The notes: generated from the sequence alone by a model not told the origin. DNA of 64,000 nucleotides from Penaeus vannamei (GCF_042767895.1 NC_091551.1:11141537-11205536); one strand, 5' to 3'. Shown: positions 11,795-23,640, numbered from the stretch's first letter. Numbers and translations: made by a program.

Positions 11795-11837
11795 CCGGGC
11801 ACAAAAAGAGACGCCCGCCGGGTTGCAATCAGTTTTT
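11795..11837 (+). mobile_element. S unit 3, 3' end only
   Basis: Starts in the last hairpin arm (CCGGGC), contains GCCCGCCGGGTTGCAATC and the T5 stop at 11833-11837. The tRNA-like head is lost in the gap. Confidence 0.75.
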
Positions 11838-12204
11838 CCCTATTGTGTATTTTTATGTATGTGTTTGTACTTGTGTGTGTTCGTGTGGGCTATGTGCAAC
11901 TCATGCTGCTAATAATTTTTTTCCTATTTCAGTGCAGGACGTCAAAGGAAGACATATTTCTTTGTAAAATATACGTATATTCAAATGTAATTGCACGTGT
12001 ACAGAAATATGTCCCTGAAACTTTATCTCCATTCATGTATGTGTAAATATGTCTATGAATTTGTGTGAAGTAAAATCGAACAAGAAAGGTAAAGGAAAAA
12101 GGCGAAGAAACATAAAGAATATAGATGAGGAACAAAACAATAACTAAGAAAAAAGTAAGGTGTGAAAATGACAAAAAGTGAAAGTAGAAAATGTGTCAAA
12201 AATA
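11838..12204 (+). repeat. P arm, short form (S3)
   Basis: P arm cut at AAATACGATAAAAT and joined to Z, giving a macro-unit B. Confidence 0.7.
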
Positions 12205-12387
12205 CGATAAAATATTACATTTTTCATATAGATACAGAATTAAGAAATTTAAATTTCTTTTTCTGCTTCATTATTTTCGTTCGGGTCCGCCCTTGTCTAT
12301 CGCTCATTCTAGGGAAAGCACTGATCAAAATTAATGGAAAATTAGATAGATTTAACAAATGGTATCATAATAATGGTATCAAATGGT

Positions 12388-12388
<1 letters not shown>

Positions 12389-12478
<90 letters not shown>
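12389..12478. repeat. (CT)n microsatellite
   Basis: Pure CT run in Z1. Confidence 0.95.
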
Positions 12479-12479
<1 letters not shown>

Positions 12480-13493
12480 CCTGTTTATTCGCCCATAGAT
12501 AGACCTTGTAATTTTACACGATAGGCCAATTTTTCGTATACTAACAACAAAAACAATAAAAATAATTATGACACTAAATGTAATAACAATAAAGACAACA
12601 ATAGCCAGAACATAAACACTGATTCCAATGATAAAGAAAACAACAAAAAACAGATACCAAGAGAGGGAGGGGGGGGGGGAGCGCCTTCGGGGAGGGGGGG
12701 TGGGAGGGGGAGGATTTATGCCACGAATAATAATAAGAAGAAGGAAAAATGGCTGAGTTTTATTCACAGATCACCGAATATGTCGATGGAAATTAAATTT
12801 GGTTTCAAGCAATTTGCAGTACAAGTTTAACTTATTATCATTATTGGCGTAATTGTTCTCTTCTTGCAGCCTTTACAGCCTCCGATGACAGCAATGCGAA
12901 TTCTTATTCTGTTCAAATGCAATTGTTACGGAAACATTTTTCTTGATCGCCTAAGGATTCGGAAAAGGCTTGTTCATCTTTCCTTTTCTTGTTTCAGCTT
13001 TTTAATATAGGGATGTTTATCATTCTCTCTTTCTCTTCCTCGATGCCTGTCTTTGTCTCTCTCTGTCCATCCGTCTGTCTGTCTGTCTCTATCTCTGTAT
13101 TCGTATCTTTGTTTGTATCTGCCTTCCTTTCCCTCTCCCTCCCTTCCTCTCTCTCTCTCCTCCTCTCTCTTTCTCGCTGTTTCCCCCCACCCCTCATAAA
13201 TGATAGGTGCGAGGAGAGAGAGACAACAACAATGATAATGATAATATAATAGTAATAATAATAACAATCATAATCATAATCATAATAATGATAATATTAA
13301 AAACAATATTGATAGTAATGATGATGATCAGGATAATAATAATAATAATAATAATAATAACGTAAAGGAAGACAAAAGAAGTATAACATATATATAATTC
13401 CAATCAATATAATCCATAGAAAAAAAAGTTTTGAAATAGGAAGAGATGCATCTTCATATCCGTGCATAGACTCATAAATAAACTTCAAAGAAA

Positions 13494-13564
13494 GTGTCTG
13501 TGGTGTAACGGTTAGCACGATGCTCTTTAAAACCGTAGACCCGGGTTCGATTCCCGGCGGATGC
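13494..13564 (+). pseudogene. tRNA-Gln-like, anticodon UUA (copy 1)
   Basis: GTGTCTG/CGGATGC acceptor (with wobbles), D-arm GTG-TAACGGTTAG-CAC, loop CTTTAAA (anticodon UUA), perfect T-arm. One change (ATGCT for ATGGT) puts a C-C mismatch in the anticodon stem. Confidence 0.7.
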
Positions 13565-13734
13565 TATATATATATAGTTTCTTTTTTCTTTTCGTGACCT
13601 TTTCTTTGACATATAGACAAGATCTGCAATCTGTAACGGAAGTTCCCACCCAAAAAAAATTTATAATATCAGTTTCAAACAAAAGCATGATCAGCAACAC
13701 GATGACGCAAATTGTTTACGAGTAATAGTGTGTA

Positions 13735-13837
<103 letters not shown>

Positions 13838-13964
13838 TGTACCGTTTTATATCCTGGCTTTTGCCAAAGAAACTTAAATCTTATCTAAATACAAAGTATA
13901 AATGTAATTATATTTCATGTTGTTTGTGTACGCTACCTGTCTTTTTTATCTCTCATTTCGTGGA

Positions 13965-13967
<3 letters not shown>

Positions 13968-14030
<63 letters not shown>
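13968..14030. repeat. (GA)n microsatellite
   Basis: Second GA tract of Z1. The same position holds (AGAAAG)n at 20480 and (GATA)n at 45856. Confidence 0.95.
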
Positions 14031-14033
<3 letters not shown>

Positions 14034-14165
14034 TGACATGCTATCAAGAAGGATGGTGAAATATAACAAAGTATCGCCTGCCATTACTACGTCCCTATCA
14101 GGTTTTTTCAACAGTTTTACTTCCTTTGTCTTTGAAGTAACGAACCAAACTGCTAGCCTTAATCA

Positions 14166-14516
14166 ACCAAGTTTTTTTTTATAAGTGTAAAGACGAAAAT
14201 GACAAAATATAGAATCGCTTCTTGAAAATTTGCATGATGTGAAAAATATTGCTTTGGTTTTCCTTAATTTTCTTCTACAGAGCAAGACGCCCAACGGCAC
14301 ACACTCACACGAGGCAGAGACAGGAACAGCAAAGGAGGTGAGAGATCATGCAAGAAATGCAGTCTTGGATCTATTACTTAGCACGTTTGACCCTTTCCGT
14401 TGCGTGTGAATGACAACGCTTCATAAAGATGGACACGAAATTTTACACGAAATTTTATTTTCGAAATGCTGTTGACCTCGATAGTGTCAACGTTGACACT
14501 AAAGGTAGCTGACGAG

Positions 14517-14518
<2 letters not shown>
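14166..14518 (+). repeat. X linker, copy 2
   Basis: Contains the perfect 18-bp palindrome AGTGTCAACGTTGACACT at 14483-14500. The hairpin GTAGC-TGACGA-GCTAC follows it (its last bases run into the CA tract). A pyrimidine stretch TTTTCTTCTACAG lies upstream. Confidence 0.7.
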
Positions 14519-14574
<56 letters not shown>

Positions 14575-14672
14575 TCACTCACTCACTCACTCACTCACTC
14601 ACTCACACACACACGCACACACACACGCACACACGCACGCACACGCACACACACACGCACACACACACACAC
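14519..14672. repeat. (CA)n with (CACT)n
   Basis: CA run broken by a CACT/CTCA block and then CACG-rich repeats. Confidence 0.95.
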
Positions 14673-14887
14673 CACACAAGGTACACAGAGACCTCTCCCC
14701 AAACATTCCTCTTGCCACTCGCCACCGTGGCCGAGTGGATCAATTTTATTATCACCATCGTCATTGTCATATAACCATGATCAGTAACACGCACAGATAC
14801 ACACACACACACGCACGTACACATGCACACAAATGAACACACAAATGTTGCATAAAAGCCTCTCCCAACCGAATTCTGTTGCCCCTC

Positions 14888-15059
14888 GTCACCGTGGCCG
14901 AGAGGGTAAGGGCGCCAGATTCGAAACCCGCGATCGCGAGTTCGAATCTGCAAAAGGGAGCCAAAAGCGCTCCCTCTGGTTGCAACCTCGCCCGGGGCTG
15001 AAAGACATGAAGAGTCCCGGGCACAAAAAGAGACGCCCGCCGGGTTGCAATCAGTTTTT
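14888..15059 (+). mobile_element. S unit 4: tRNA-Ser-like Pol III unit
   Basis: Reference-quality copy. A box TGGCCGAGAGGG; anticodon-like loop TTCGAAA (CGA, Ser); B box GAGTTCGAATC; 7-bp hairpin with arms AGGGAGC and GCTCCCT, one arm flanked by a changed base (AGCGC); then a GC hairpin whose 3' arm has one change (AGTCCCGGGC); GGGTTGCAATC; T5 at 15055-15059. The anticodon stem cannot pair normally; CAGATTCGAA pairs instead with TTCGAATCTG across the B box, so the RNA would not be a cloverleaf. tRNA-Leu is the alternative parent. Confidence 0.78.
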
Positions 15060-15795
15060 CCTTATTGTGTATTTTTATGTGTGTTTGTACTTGTGTGTGT
15101 TCGTGTGGGCTATGTGCAACTCATGCTGCTAATATTTTTTTTTCCTATTTCAGTGCAGGACGTCAAAGGAAGACATATTTCTTTGTAAAATATACGTATA
15201 TTCAAATGTAATTGCACGTGTACAGAAATATGTCCCTGAAACTTTATCTCCATTCATGTATGTGTAAATATGTCTATAAATTTGTGTGAAGTAAAATTGA
15301 ACAAGAAAGGTAAAGGAAAAAGGCGAAGAAATACAAAGAATATAGATGAGGAACAAAACAATAACTAAGAAAAAAGTAAGGTGTGAAAATGACAAAAAGT
15401 GAAAGTAGAAAATGTGTCAAAAATGCGATAAAAGTTCGGATAAGAAAATGAAGAGAGACGTTACAATATTAATAAAATAAAAAAAAAAAAATCAGAAAAA
15501 ATAAAGAATAAAGGAAAGTAGAAAATGCGATAAACATGCGAAAGAAAGACAACACATAACACATAATAAATACAAAAAACTGGGCTAAAAATTACGTAAA
15601 CAAATTCGAAAGTACAAGTTAAAGTATAGAAAGTACAAATAAAAGAACAATAATATAAATGATGATAATGATAATAATAATAATAATAATAATAATAAAA
15701 GAAGCCGCACCGGTTGGAATGTTTTACCTTGCGTTTTGTTTGTGTGTGTATTTGTTTGTATTTATGTGCGTGCGTGTGGGCCAGGTGCAACTCAT
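15060..15795 (+). repeat. P arm, long form (S4)
   Basis: Full arm ending in the CACCGGTTGG and GTGGGCCAGGTGCAACTCATGA motifs. Confidence 0.75.
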
Positions 15796-16659
15796 GATAA
15801 AAGAGAAAACCGAATGAAGGATTAAAGCGAATGAAAAATAGTAATTATCGTAGAAGATTAATAAAGCCTTTCTTTCCTAATTCAAGTCTTCTTATTGGCT
15901 TGCATTCAGCCAATCAGCTCTCGTGACAAAGGCCCAACTGAAGCCTGAGAAAAATCATTCTGAAACATTTGAAGTTAACAAGAAATCATATAGAAAGGAT
16001 GGTAACGGTGATAATGAGATAATTATATTAATAATGACAGCGATGATAATAACAATAATAATGACATTAACAAAAACAATGATAATAGCAATGATGATAA
16101 TGATAATGATAATAGTGATGATAATGTTAATAACGATGATGATAATGGTAATGCTAACTATAATGTTGATAACAATAATAATAATGATAATGATAACGAC
16201 AACAAAGCAATAATGATAATAACAGCGATAATGATAATGATGATAATGATAACAGTAAAAACAATAATGATAACAGTAAAAGCAATAATAATAACAAAAT
16301 ATTAATGATGATAAAAAACAAAATAATAATGATAATGAAAATTATAATAATAATAATGATAACAATATTTATAATAACAATAATGATAATAACGATGATA
16401 ATGAAAACGATAATAGCAATAATGATAATAATAGGAATAATAATAACAATGATAATGATAATGATGATATTGTTGATAATGATAATGGTATTGGTGATAA
16501 TAATGATAATAATGATAATGATAACAATAATAATGATAATAATAGTAACAATACTAATGATAATAGTGATGATAATGATGGTACAAATTAAAACAATGAT
16601 AATGATAATAATAATAACGATAATACAGTAATAGGAATGATAATAATAATAACGATGAT

Positions 16660-16744
<85 letters not shown>

Positions 16745-17230
16745 TTAAGGTAGGGAACTCGGAAGTCCACCTGTTCTTATTTATTATTATTTCCATCACA
16801 ATGAATCATAGACAAATTGATTTGTTTTTTATTTTTTGCTATTTCTTTCGTGGACGTCACAATTTCGGTGGGAAATTAAAATGAAAAAGATTCGGGATTT
16901 TTACTTTTTTTTCCTGTAAATAAATGTCGGCGGGCCCGCTATTCAAGAAAAAAAAAAAAAAAATACTGTAGCCTAATCCTCGCAAAGATTTCTGACCAAA
17001 ATAAGTCATTTTAGCGAAAGTGATTTCCCAAACTAAAACAAGAAAAAGTGGTGTCGTTTTTATTGAACAATCATAGGTTGCACACGGCCCACACGCACTC
17101 ACATATAAGCACAATATACAATATAACAAGCACATATACACACATAAACACATAACGGGGGAAATCATGTTGTAACCGGGGAGCTCTCTCTCTCTTCTTC
17201 TTCCTTCTTTCTTTCTTTTTTCCATGTCTT
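15796..17230 (+). repeat. W module, copy 2
   Basis: CCAAT palindrome at 15894-15914, AAT/GAT tract 16015-16742, then a block ending in AACAATCATAGGTTGCACACGG. That last motif is the inverted, diverged form of the GTGCAACTCATG end of P, so W is bracketed by inverted related ends. Confidence 0.75.
16656..16742. repeat. (AAT)n microsatellite
   Basis: Pure triplet run inside W2. Confidence 0.95.
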
Positions 17231-17234
17231 TTCA

Positions 17235-17272
<38 letters not shown>

Positions 17273-17336
17273 AACAAACGAACATGCACACACATGTTGG
17301 ATAAAACCCTCTCCCAACCCATTTCTGTCGCCCCTC

Positions 17337-17508
17337 GTCACCGTGGCCGAGAGGGTAAGGGCGCCAGATTCGAAACCCGCGATCGCGAGTTCGAATCTGC
17401 AAAAGGGAGCCAAAAGTGCTCCCTCTGGTTGCAACCTCGCCCGGGGCTGAAAGACATGAAGAGCCCCGGGCACAAAAAGAGACGCCCGCCGGGTTGCAAT
17501 CAGTTTTT
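17337..17508 (+). mobile_element. S unit 5: tRNA-Ser-like Pol III unit
   Basis: Full length with a perfect 10-bp GC hairpin (GCCCGGGGCT/AGCCCCGGGC). T5 at 17504-17508 is followed within a few bases by a T4. Confidence 0.8.
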
Positions 17509-17790
17509 CCCTTTTGTTTGTTTTTGTGTGTGTGGGACAAAAAAACAGTCTATATCTCTCCAATGTGAAATATACGTATATAAGCTTCAAAAGTGCGATA
17601 AAAATTCGAATAAGAGATGTGAAGAGAAACTTCCCAATAATTAGAAAATAAAGGCGAAAATGCGAAAGTAGAAAATGCGTCAAAACTGCGACAAAAATAC
17701 TAATCAAGAAAACTGCAAGAGAGAACGAAATAGATACAGAAAAGTTCGCTAACAAAATAAAATAAGGCGAAAAAGAGGGAAAAAATGGGT
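17509..17790 (+). repeat. P' arm, diverged (S5)
   Basis: P-like sequence with large changes: it loses the GTGTGGGC motif and has AACAGTCTATATCTCTCCAATG instead. A second copy follows S15 at 48983, so this is an established variant. Confidence 0.6.
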
Positions 17791-18330
17791 CGAAATGACA
17801 GAAACGAAGGGATTTTCATGGAGGCGAAGACGAAAAAAATCGGCGGGAAAGAAGGAAGAGGAGAGAAAAACTCGCTATTCCGACATCATATTTTTATCGT
17901 TTTCTCTGCAGATTCCATCATGAATCGTTTCCTTCCAAGATAATAGATATGGCGAAGATAATCAAAACAGTATGACGAGAAGATGATGATACTGAGAGAA
18001 AGGATAAAAGGAGGATTAGAAAAAAAAAAAAAACGAAAGAAAAAGAACGCCGAAAAATGAGAATTTAAGATGAGGGAAACGAAGGAATATAAAAAGTGAG
18101 AGAATTATAAGAAAAGAAAACTAAACTTCAGGCAAAAAAAAGTGCCAATTCCTCTGAGCATCTCAAGGAGGCGGACGACGGCAGGGAAACTGGTCCCCCC
18201 TCCCCCCCCCCTCTCTCTTTCTTTCTCCTCCCTTCCTCTCTCGTTTTGTTTTATTTTCTTTTTATAGCCTTTCGCTAATGTTCATTTACTTTTGCTATGA
18301 TTATATTTTTTTTCTTTCGTTACTTTGTGT
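17791..18330. other. Unassigned purine-rich stretch
   Basis: No gene or tRNA-like sequence seen. Part of it (about 17815-17970, GGCGAAGACG...GATAATCAAAAC) recurs at 49230-49375. A C run lies near 18195-18210. Confidence 0.5.
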
Positions 18331-18336
18331 CTCTAG

Positions 18337-18511
<175 letters not shown>

Positions 18512-18530
18512 CATAGATATATACACACAC

Positions 18531-18649
18531 ATGAGAGAGAGAGAGAAAGAGAAAGATAGAGAGAAAGAGAGAGCGAGAGAGAGAGAGAACCAGACAGATA
18601 GAGAGGAGAGGGAGACAGGGAGAGAGAGAGAGGGGGGGCACAGACACAG

Positions 18650-18685
<36 letters not shown>
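18531..18685. repeat. (GA)n compound microsatellite
   Basis: GA run with GAAA, GATA and GGG interruptions leading into the tRNA-Arg-like sequence. Confidence 0.9.
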
Positions 18686-18689
<4 letters not shown>

Positions 18690-18725
18690 AATAAGATTAA
18701 AGAGATACTAAAACATGACGCTGTA

Positions 18726-18796
18726 GCATCCGTCGGGGATCGAACCCGAGCCTGTCGCGTAGGAGGCGACCGTGCTTTCCACAACACCACGGAGGC
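18726..18796 (-). pseudogene. tRNA-Arg(CCU)-like sequence
   Basis: Near-complete cloverleaf on the minus strand: acceptor GCCTCCG/CGGATGC (6 of 7 pairs), D-arm GTG...CAC, perfect anticodon stem GTCGC/GCGAC with loop CTCCTAC (CCU), perfect T-arm TCGGG-TTCGATC-CCCGA. The 3' acceptor strand is identical to that of the Gln(UUA)-like sequences. A real tRNA cannot be excluded by eye, but its place in a repeat module argues for a SINE head. Confidence 0.65.
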
Positions 18797-18928
18797 TTAC
18801 GTTTCGATTTGAGAAAAAATTGCATGGATTGCATGATTGCATGGATAGGCCTACATTTTTCATATAGATACAGAATAAAGAAATTTAAATTTCTGTTTCT
18901 GCTTTATTATTTTCGTTCGGGTCCGCCT

Positions 18929-18931
<3 letters not shown>

Positions 18932-18974
<43 letters not shown>

Positions 18975-19026
18975 TCTCTCTCACACTCTCTCTCTCACTC
19001 ACTCTCTCTTTCTCTCTCTCTCTCTC
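18932..19026. repeat. (CT)n with CACT interruptions
   Basis: Replaces unique Z sequence found in other copies. Confidence 0.95.
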
Positions 19027-20012
19027 CCTGTTTATTCGCCCATAGATAGACCTTGTAAAATAGGCCAATTTTTCGTATGCTAACAACAAAAACAATAAAC
19101 ATAGCTATGACACTAAAGGCAATAACAATAAAGACAACAATAGCCAGAACATAAACACTGATTCCAATGATAAAGAAAACAACAAAAAACAAATACCAAG
19201 AGAGGGAGGGAGGGAGGGGGGGGGAAGCGCCTTCGGGGAGGGGGGGTGGGAGGGGGAGGATTTATGCCACGAATAAGAAGAAAAAATTGCTGTTTTATTC
19301 ACAGATCACCGAATATGTCGATGGAAATTAAATTTGGTTTCAAGCAATTTGCAATACAAGTTTAACATCATTATCATTATTGGCGTAATTGTTCTCTTCT
19401 TGCAGCCTTTACAGCCTCCGATGACAGCAATGCGAATTCTTATTCTGTTCGAATGCAATTGTTACGGAAACATCTTTCTTGATCGCCTAAGGATTCGGAA
19501 AAGGCTTGTTCATCTTTCCCTTTCTTGTTTCAGCTTTTTAATATAGGGATGTTTATCATTCTCTCTTTCTCTTCCTCGATGCCTGTCTTTGTCTCTCTCT
19601 GTCCATCCGTCTGTCTGTCTGTCTCTATCTCTGTATTCGTATCTTTGTTTGTATCTGCCTCCCTTTCCCTCTCCCTCCCTTCCTCTCTCTCTCTCCTCCT
19701 CTCTCTTTCTCACTGTTTCCCCCCACCCCTCATAAATGATAGGTGCGAGGAGAGAGAGAAAACAACAATGATAATGATAATATAATAGTAATAATAATAA
19801 CAATCATAATCATAATCATAATAATGATATTAAAAACAATATTGATAGTAATGATGAAGATCAGGATAATAATAATAATAATAATAATAACGTAAAGGAA
19901 GACAAAAGAAGTATAACATATATATAATTCCAATCAATATAATAGAAAAAATCCTTTTGAAATAGGAAGAGATGCATCTTCATGTCCGTGCATCAATGTT
20001 TATGAACAATTA

Positions 20013-20083
20013 GACTCCGTGGTGTAACGGTTAGCACGATGGTCTTTAAAACCGTAGACCCGGGTTCGATTCCCGGCGGATGC
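20013..20083 (+). pseudogene. tRNA-Gln-like, anticodon UUA (copy 2)
   Basis: Anticodon stem ATGGT/ACCGT fully paired (one wobble), loop CTTTAAA. T-arm perfect. Acceptor GACTCCG pairs 5 of 7. A T-rich run about 12 nt downstream could end Pol III transcription. Confidence 0.7.
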
Positions 20084-20253
20084 TAAATATATATATTTTT
20101 TCTTTTTTCTTTTCGTTTTTTTTTTGACATATAGACAAGACCTGCAATCTGTAACGGAAATTCCCACAAAAAATAAATTTATAAAATCAGTTTCAAACAA
20201 AAGCATGATCAGCAACACGATGACGCAAATTGTTTACGAGTAATAGTGTGTAA

Positions 20254-20350
20254 GAGAGAGAGAGAAAGAGAAAGAGAAAGAGAAAGAGAAAGAGAAAGAG
20301 AAAGAGAAAGAGAAAGAGAAAGAGAAAGAGAAAGAGAAAGAGAAAGAGAT
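20254..20350. repeat. (AGAAAG)n microsatellite
   Basis: Hexanucleotide array at the position of the first GA tract of Z. Confidence 0.95.
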
Positions 20351-20479
20351 TGAGAATGATGTACGGTTTTATTTCCTGGCTTTTGCCAAAGAAACAAATA
20401 TCTAAATACAAAGTATAAATGTAATGATATTTCATGTTTGTGTACGCTACCTGTCTTTTTATCTCTCATTTCGTGGACA

Positions 20480-20600
20480 AAGAGAGAGAGAGAGAAAGAG
20501 AGAAAGAGAGAAAGAGAGAGAGAGAAAGAGAAAGAGAAAGAGAAAGAGAAAGAGAAAGAGAAAGAGAAAGAGAAAGAGAAAGAGAAAGAGAAAGAGAAAG
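20480..20600. repeat. (AGAAAG)n microsatellite
   Basis: Same hexanucleotide at the second GA position of the same Z copy. Confidence 0.95.
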
Positions 20601-20700
20601 ATAATGATAATGACATGCTATCAAGAAGGATGGTGAAATATAACAAAGTATCGCCTGGCATTACTACGTCTCTATTAGTTTTTTTTTCAACTGTTTTACT

Positions 20701-20810
20701 TCCTTTGTCTTTTCACATTAGATTAATAGAGGAAAGCCTGGAGTCTTCAAACAGAGGAAAATGATCATGATTATCCTCCTTATGAATTTCGCCGCGAAAC
20801 GCACACACGC
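20701..20810 (+). repeat. Y linker
   Basis: Short linker (TTAGATTAATAGAG...ATTTCGCCGCGAAACGC) between Z and the CA tract. TTTCGCCGCGAAA is a near-palindrome. Other copies: 31215, 37950, 42420, 43560, 46020, 49595. Confidence 0.65.
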
Positions 20811-21052
20811 ACGCACACACACACACACCACACAAGGTACACAGAGACCTCTCCCCAAACATTCCTCTTGCCCCTCGCCACCGTGGCCGAGTGGATCAAT
20901 TTTATTATCACCATCGTCATTGTCATATAACCATGATCAGTAACATGTGGGCGCACACGCAGACACACACACACACACACGTACACATGCACACAAATGA
21001 ACACACAAATGTTGCATAAAACCCTCTCCCAACCCTTTTTCTCTTGCCCCTC

Positions 21053-21224
21053 GTCACCGTGGCCGAGAGGGTAAGGGCGCCAGATTCGAAACCCGCGATC
21101 GCGAGTTCGAATCTGCAAAAGGGAGCCAAAAGTGCTCCCTCTGGTTGCAACCTCGCCCGGGGCTGAAAGACATGAAGAGCCCCGGGCACAAAAAGAGACG
21201 CCCGCCGGGTTGCAATCAGTTTTT
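21053..21224 (+). mobile_element. S unit 6: tRNA-Ser-like Pol III unit
   Basis: Full length with intact hairpins and T5 at 21220-21224. An A-box stub lies upstream at about 20879. Confidence 0.8.
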
Positions 21225-21598
21225 CCCTATTGTGTAGTTTTATGTGTGTTTGTACTTGTATGTGTTCGTGTGGGCTATGTGGAACTCATGCTGCTAATAT
21301 TTTTTTTTCCTATTTCAGTGCAGGACGTCAAAGGAAGACATATTTCTTTGTAAAATATACGTATATTCAAATGTAATTGCACGTGTACAGAAATATGTCC
21401 CTGAAACTTTATCTCCATTCATGTATGTGTAAATATGTCTATGAATTTGTGTTAAGTAAAATCGAACAATAAAGGTAAAAGAAAAAGGCGAAGAAACACA
21501 AAGAATATAGATGAGGAACAAAATAATAAGAAAAAAGTAAGGTGTGAAAATTACAAAAAGTGAAAGTAGAAAATGTGTCAAAAATGCGATAAAAAATT
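21225..21598 (+). repeat. P arm, short form (S6)
   Basis: Joined to Z at GCGATAAAAAATTTACAT, the same boundary region as S3. Confidence 0.7.
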
Positions 21599-22800
21599 TA
21601 CATTTTTCACATAGATACAGAATTAAGAAATTGAAATTTCTGTTTCTGCTTCATTATTTTCGTTCGGGTCCGCCTTGTCTATCGCTCATTCTAGGGAAAG
21701 CACTGATCAAAATTAATGGAAAATTAAATAGATTTAACAAATGGTATCATAATAATGGTATCAAATGGTTTTCTCTCTCTCTTTCTCTCTCTCCCTGTTT
21801 ATTCGCCCATAGATAGACCTTGTAATTTTACATGATAGGCCAATTTTTCGTATACTAACAACAAAAACAATAAAAATAATTATGACACTAAAGGTAATAA
21901 CAATAAAGACAACAATAGCCAGAACATAAACACTGATTCCAATGATAAAGAAAACAACAAAAAGCAGATACCAAGAGAGGGAGGGGGGGGGGATCGCCTT
22001 CGGGGAGGGGGGGGGGAGGGGAAGGATTTATGCCACGAATAATAAGATAAAATGGCTGAGTTTTATTCACAGATCACCGAATATGTCGATGGAAATTAAA
22101 ATTGGTTTTAAACAATTTGCAATACAAGTTTAACATCATTATCATTATTGGCGTAATTGTTCTCTTCTTGCAGCCTTTACAGCCTCCGATGACAGCAATG
22201 CGAATTCTTATTCTGTTCAAATGCAATTGTTACGGAAACATTTTTCTTGATCGCCTAAGGATTCGGAAAAGGCTTGTTCATCTTTCCTTTTCTTGTTTCA
22301 GCTTATTAATATAGGGATGTTTATCATTCTCTCTTTCTCTTCCTCTTATGCCTGTCTTTGTCTCTCTCTCTGTCCATCCGTCTGTCTGTCTGTCTCTATC
22401 TCTGTATTCGTATCTTTGTTTGCATCTGCCTCCCTTTCCCTCTCCCTCCCTTCCTCTCTCTCTCTCTCTCCTCCTCTCTCTTTCTCGCTGTTTCCCCCCA
22501 CCCCTTATAAATGATAGGTGCGAGGGGAGATATAATAATGATAATATAATAGTAATAATAATAACAATCATAATCATAATCATAATAAGGATAATATTAA
22601 AAACAATATTGATAGTAATGATGATGATCAGGATAATAATAATAATAATAATAATAATAACGTAAAGGAAGACATAAGAGGTATAACATATATATAATTC
22701 CAATCAATATAATCCATAGAAAAAAACCTTTTGAAATAGGAAGAGATGCATCTTCATGTCCGTGCATCAGTGTTTATCAACAATTAGACTATTATGAACA

Positions 22801-22815
22801 ATTCCCGGCGGATGC
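22801..22815 (+). pseudogene. tRNA-Gln-like 3' remnant
   Basis: Only ATTCCCGGCGGATGC remains after ATGAACA; about 70 bp of tRNA-like and flanking sequence is deleted. Confidence 0.65.
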
Positions 22816-23199
22816 TATGTATATACATATTTATATTTTTCTTTTCGTGATCTTTTCTTTGACATATAGACAAGACCTGCAATCTGTAACGGAAGTTCCC
22901 ACAAAAAATAGATTTATAAAATCAGTTTCAAACAAAAGCATGATCAGCAACACGATGACACAAATTGTTTACGAGTAATAGTGTGTAAGAGAGAGAGATA
23001 GAGAGGGAGAAAGAGAGAGAGAGAGAAAGAGAAAAAGAGAGAAAGAGAAGGAAAGAAAGAGAATGAGAATGATGTACCGTCTTATTTCCTGGCTTTTGCC
23101 AAAGAAACTTAAATCTTATCTAAATATAAGGTATAAATGTAATGATATTTCATGTTGTTTGTCTACGTTACCTGTCTTTTTTATCTCTCATTTCGTGGA

Positions 23200-23202
<3 letters not shown>

Positions 23203-23289
<87 letters not shown>
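23203..23289. repeat. (GA)n microsatellite
   Basis: Pure GA run joining Z3 to an inverted Z 5' end. Confidence 0.95.
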
Positions 23290-23290
<1 letters not shown>

Positions 23291-23291
<1 letters not shown>

Positions 23292-23478
23292 CATTTGATA
23301 CCATTATTATGATACCATTTGTTAAATCTATTTAATTTTCCATTAATTTTGATCAGTGCTTTCCCTAGAATGAGCGATAGACAAGGCGGACCCGAACGAA
23401 AATAATGAAGCAGAAACAGAAATTTCAATTTCTTAATTCTGTATCTATATGAAAAATGTAGGCCTATCCATGCAATCA
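23291..23478 (-). repeat. Inverted Z 5' end
   Basis: Reverse complement of the Z start, pairing with 21600-21768 on the same DNA. It carries the longer 5' end (GGCCTATCCATGCAAT) otherwise seen only at 18836. Confidence 0.8.
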
Positions 23479-23640
23479 ATTTCTGAAAATATCCCTTTTT
23501 TCTAAGATGCCGCGGCTCTTGGCTAAGTGGCGAGGAGAGGACCGATCGGAGATAGACACAGAGAAATAAATGACCAGATAGAGAGATAGATAGATAGGTG
23601 CCTCGCGTTTTCTTCTACATTTCTAATTTTCTTCTACAGA
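23479..23640. other. Unassigned linker
   Basis: Short unique sequence including CGCGGCTCTTGGCTAAGTGG, which slightly resembles a tRNA D-arm but lacks a B box, and a GATA run. It leads into the end of X (TTTTCTTCTACAGAG). Confidence 0.4.

Larger units (their letters stand above)
18836..20700 (+). repeat. Z module, copy 2
   Basis: Longer 5' end than other copies (TTGCATGGATAGGCCTAC). The TCTATCGCTCATTC segment is missing because a CT tract follows CGCCTTGTC directly. Confidence 0.75.
21599..23290 (+). repeat. Z module, copy 3
   Basis: The first CT tract is short (about 25 bp). The tRNA-Gln-like part is reduced to its last 15 bases. The copy ends in a long GA tract instead of the usual tail. 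Confidence 0.75.

Noticed and set aside
11166..11828. Frames of 200 codons or more across N runs (also 30348-31247)
   Set aside because: Mostly unknown bases; not evidence of coding.
23511..23545. Possible additional tRNA-like sequence (CTCTTGGCTAAGTGGCG)
   Set aside because: Resembles a D-arm for about 15 bases but has no anticodon stem and no B box downstream.
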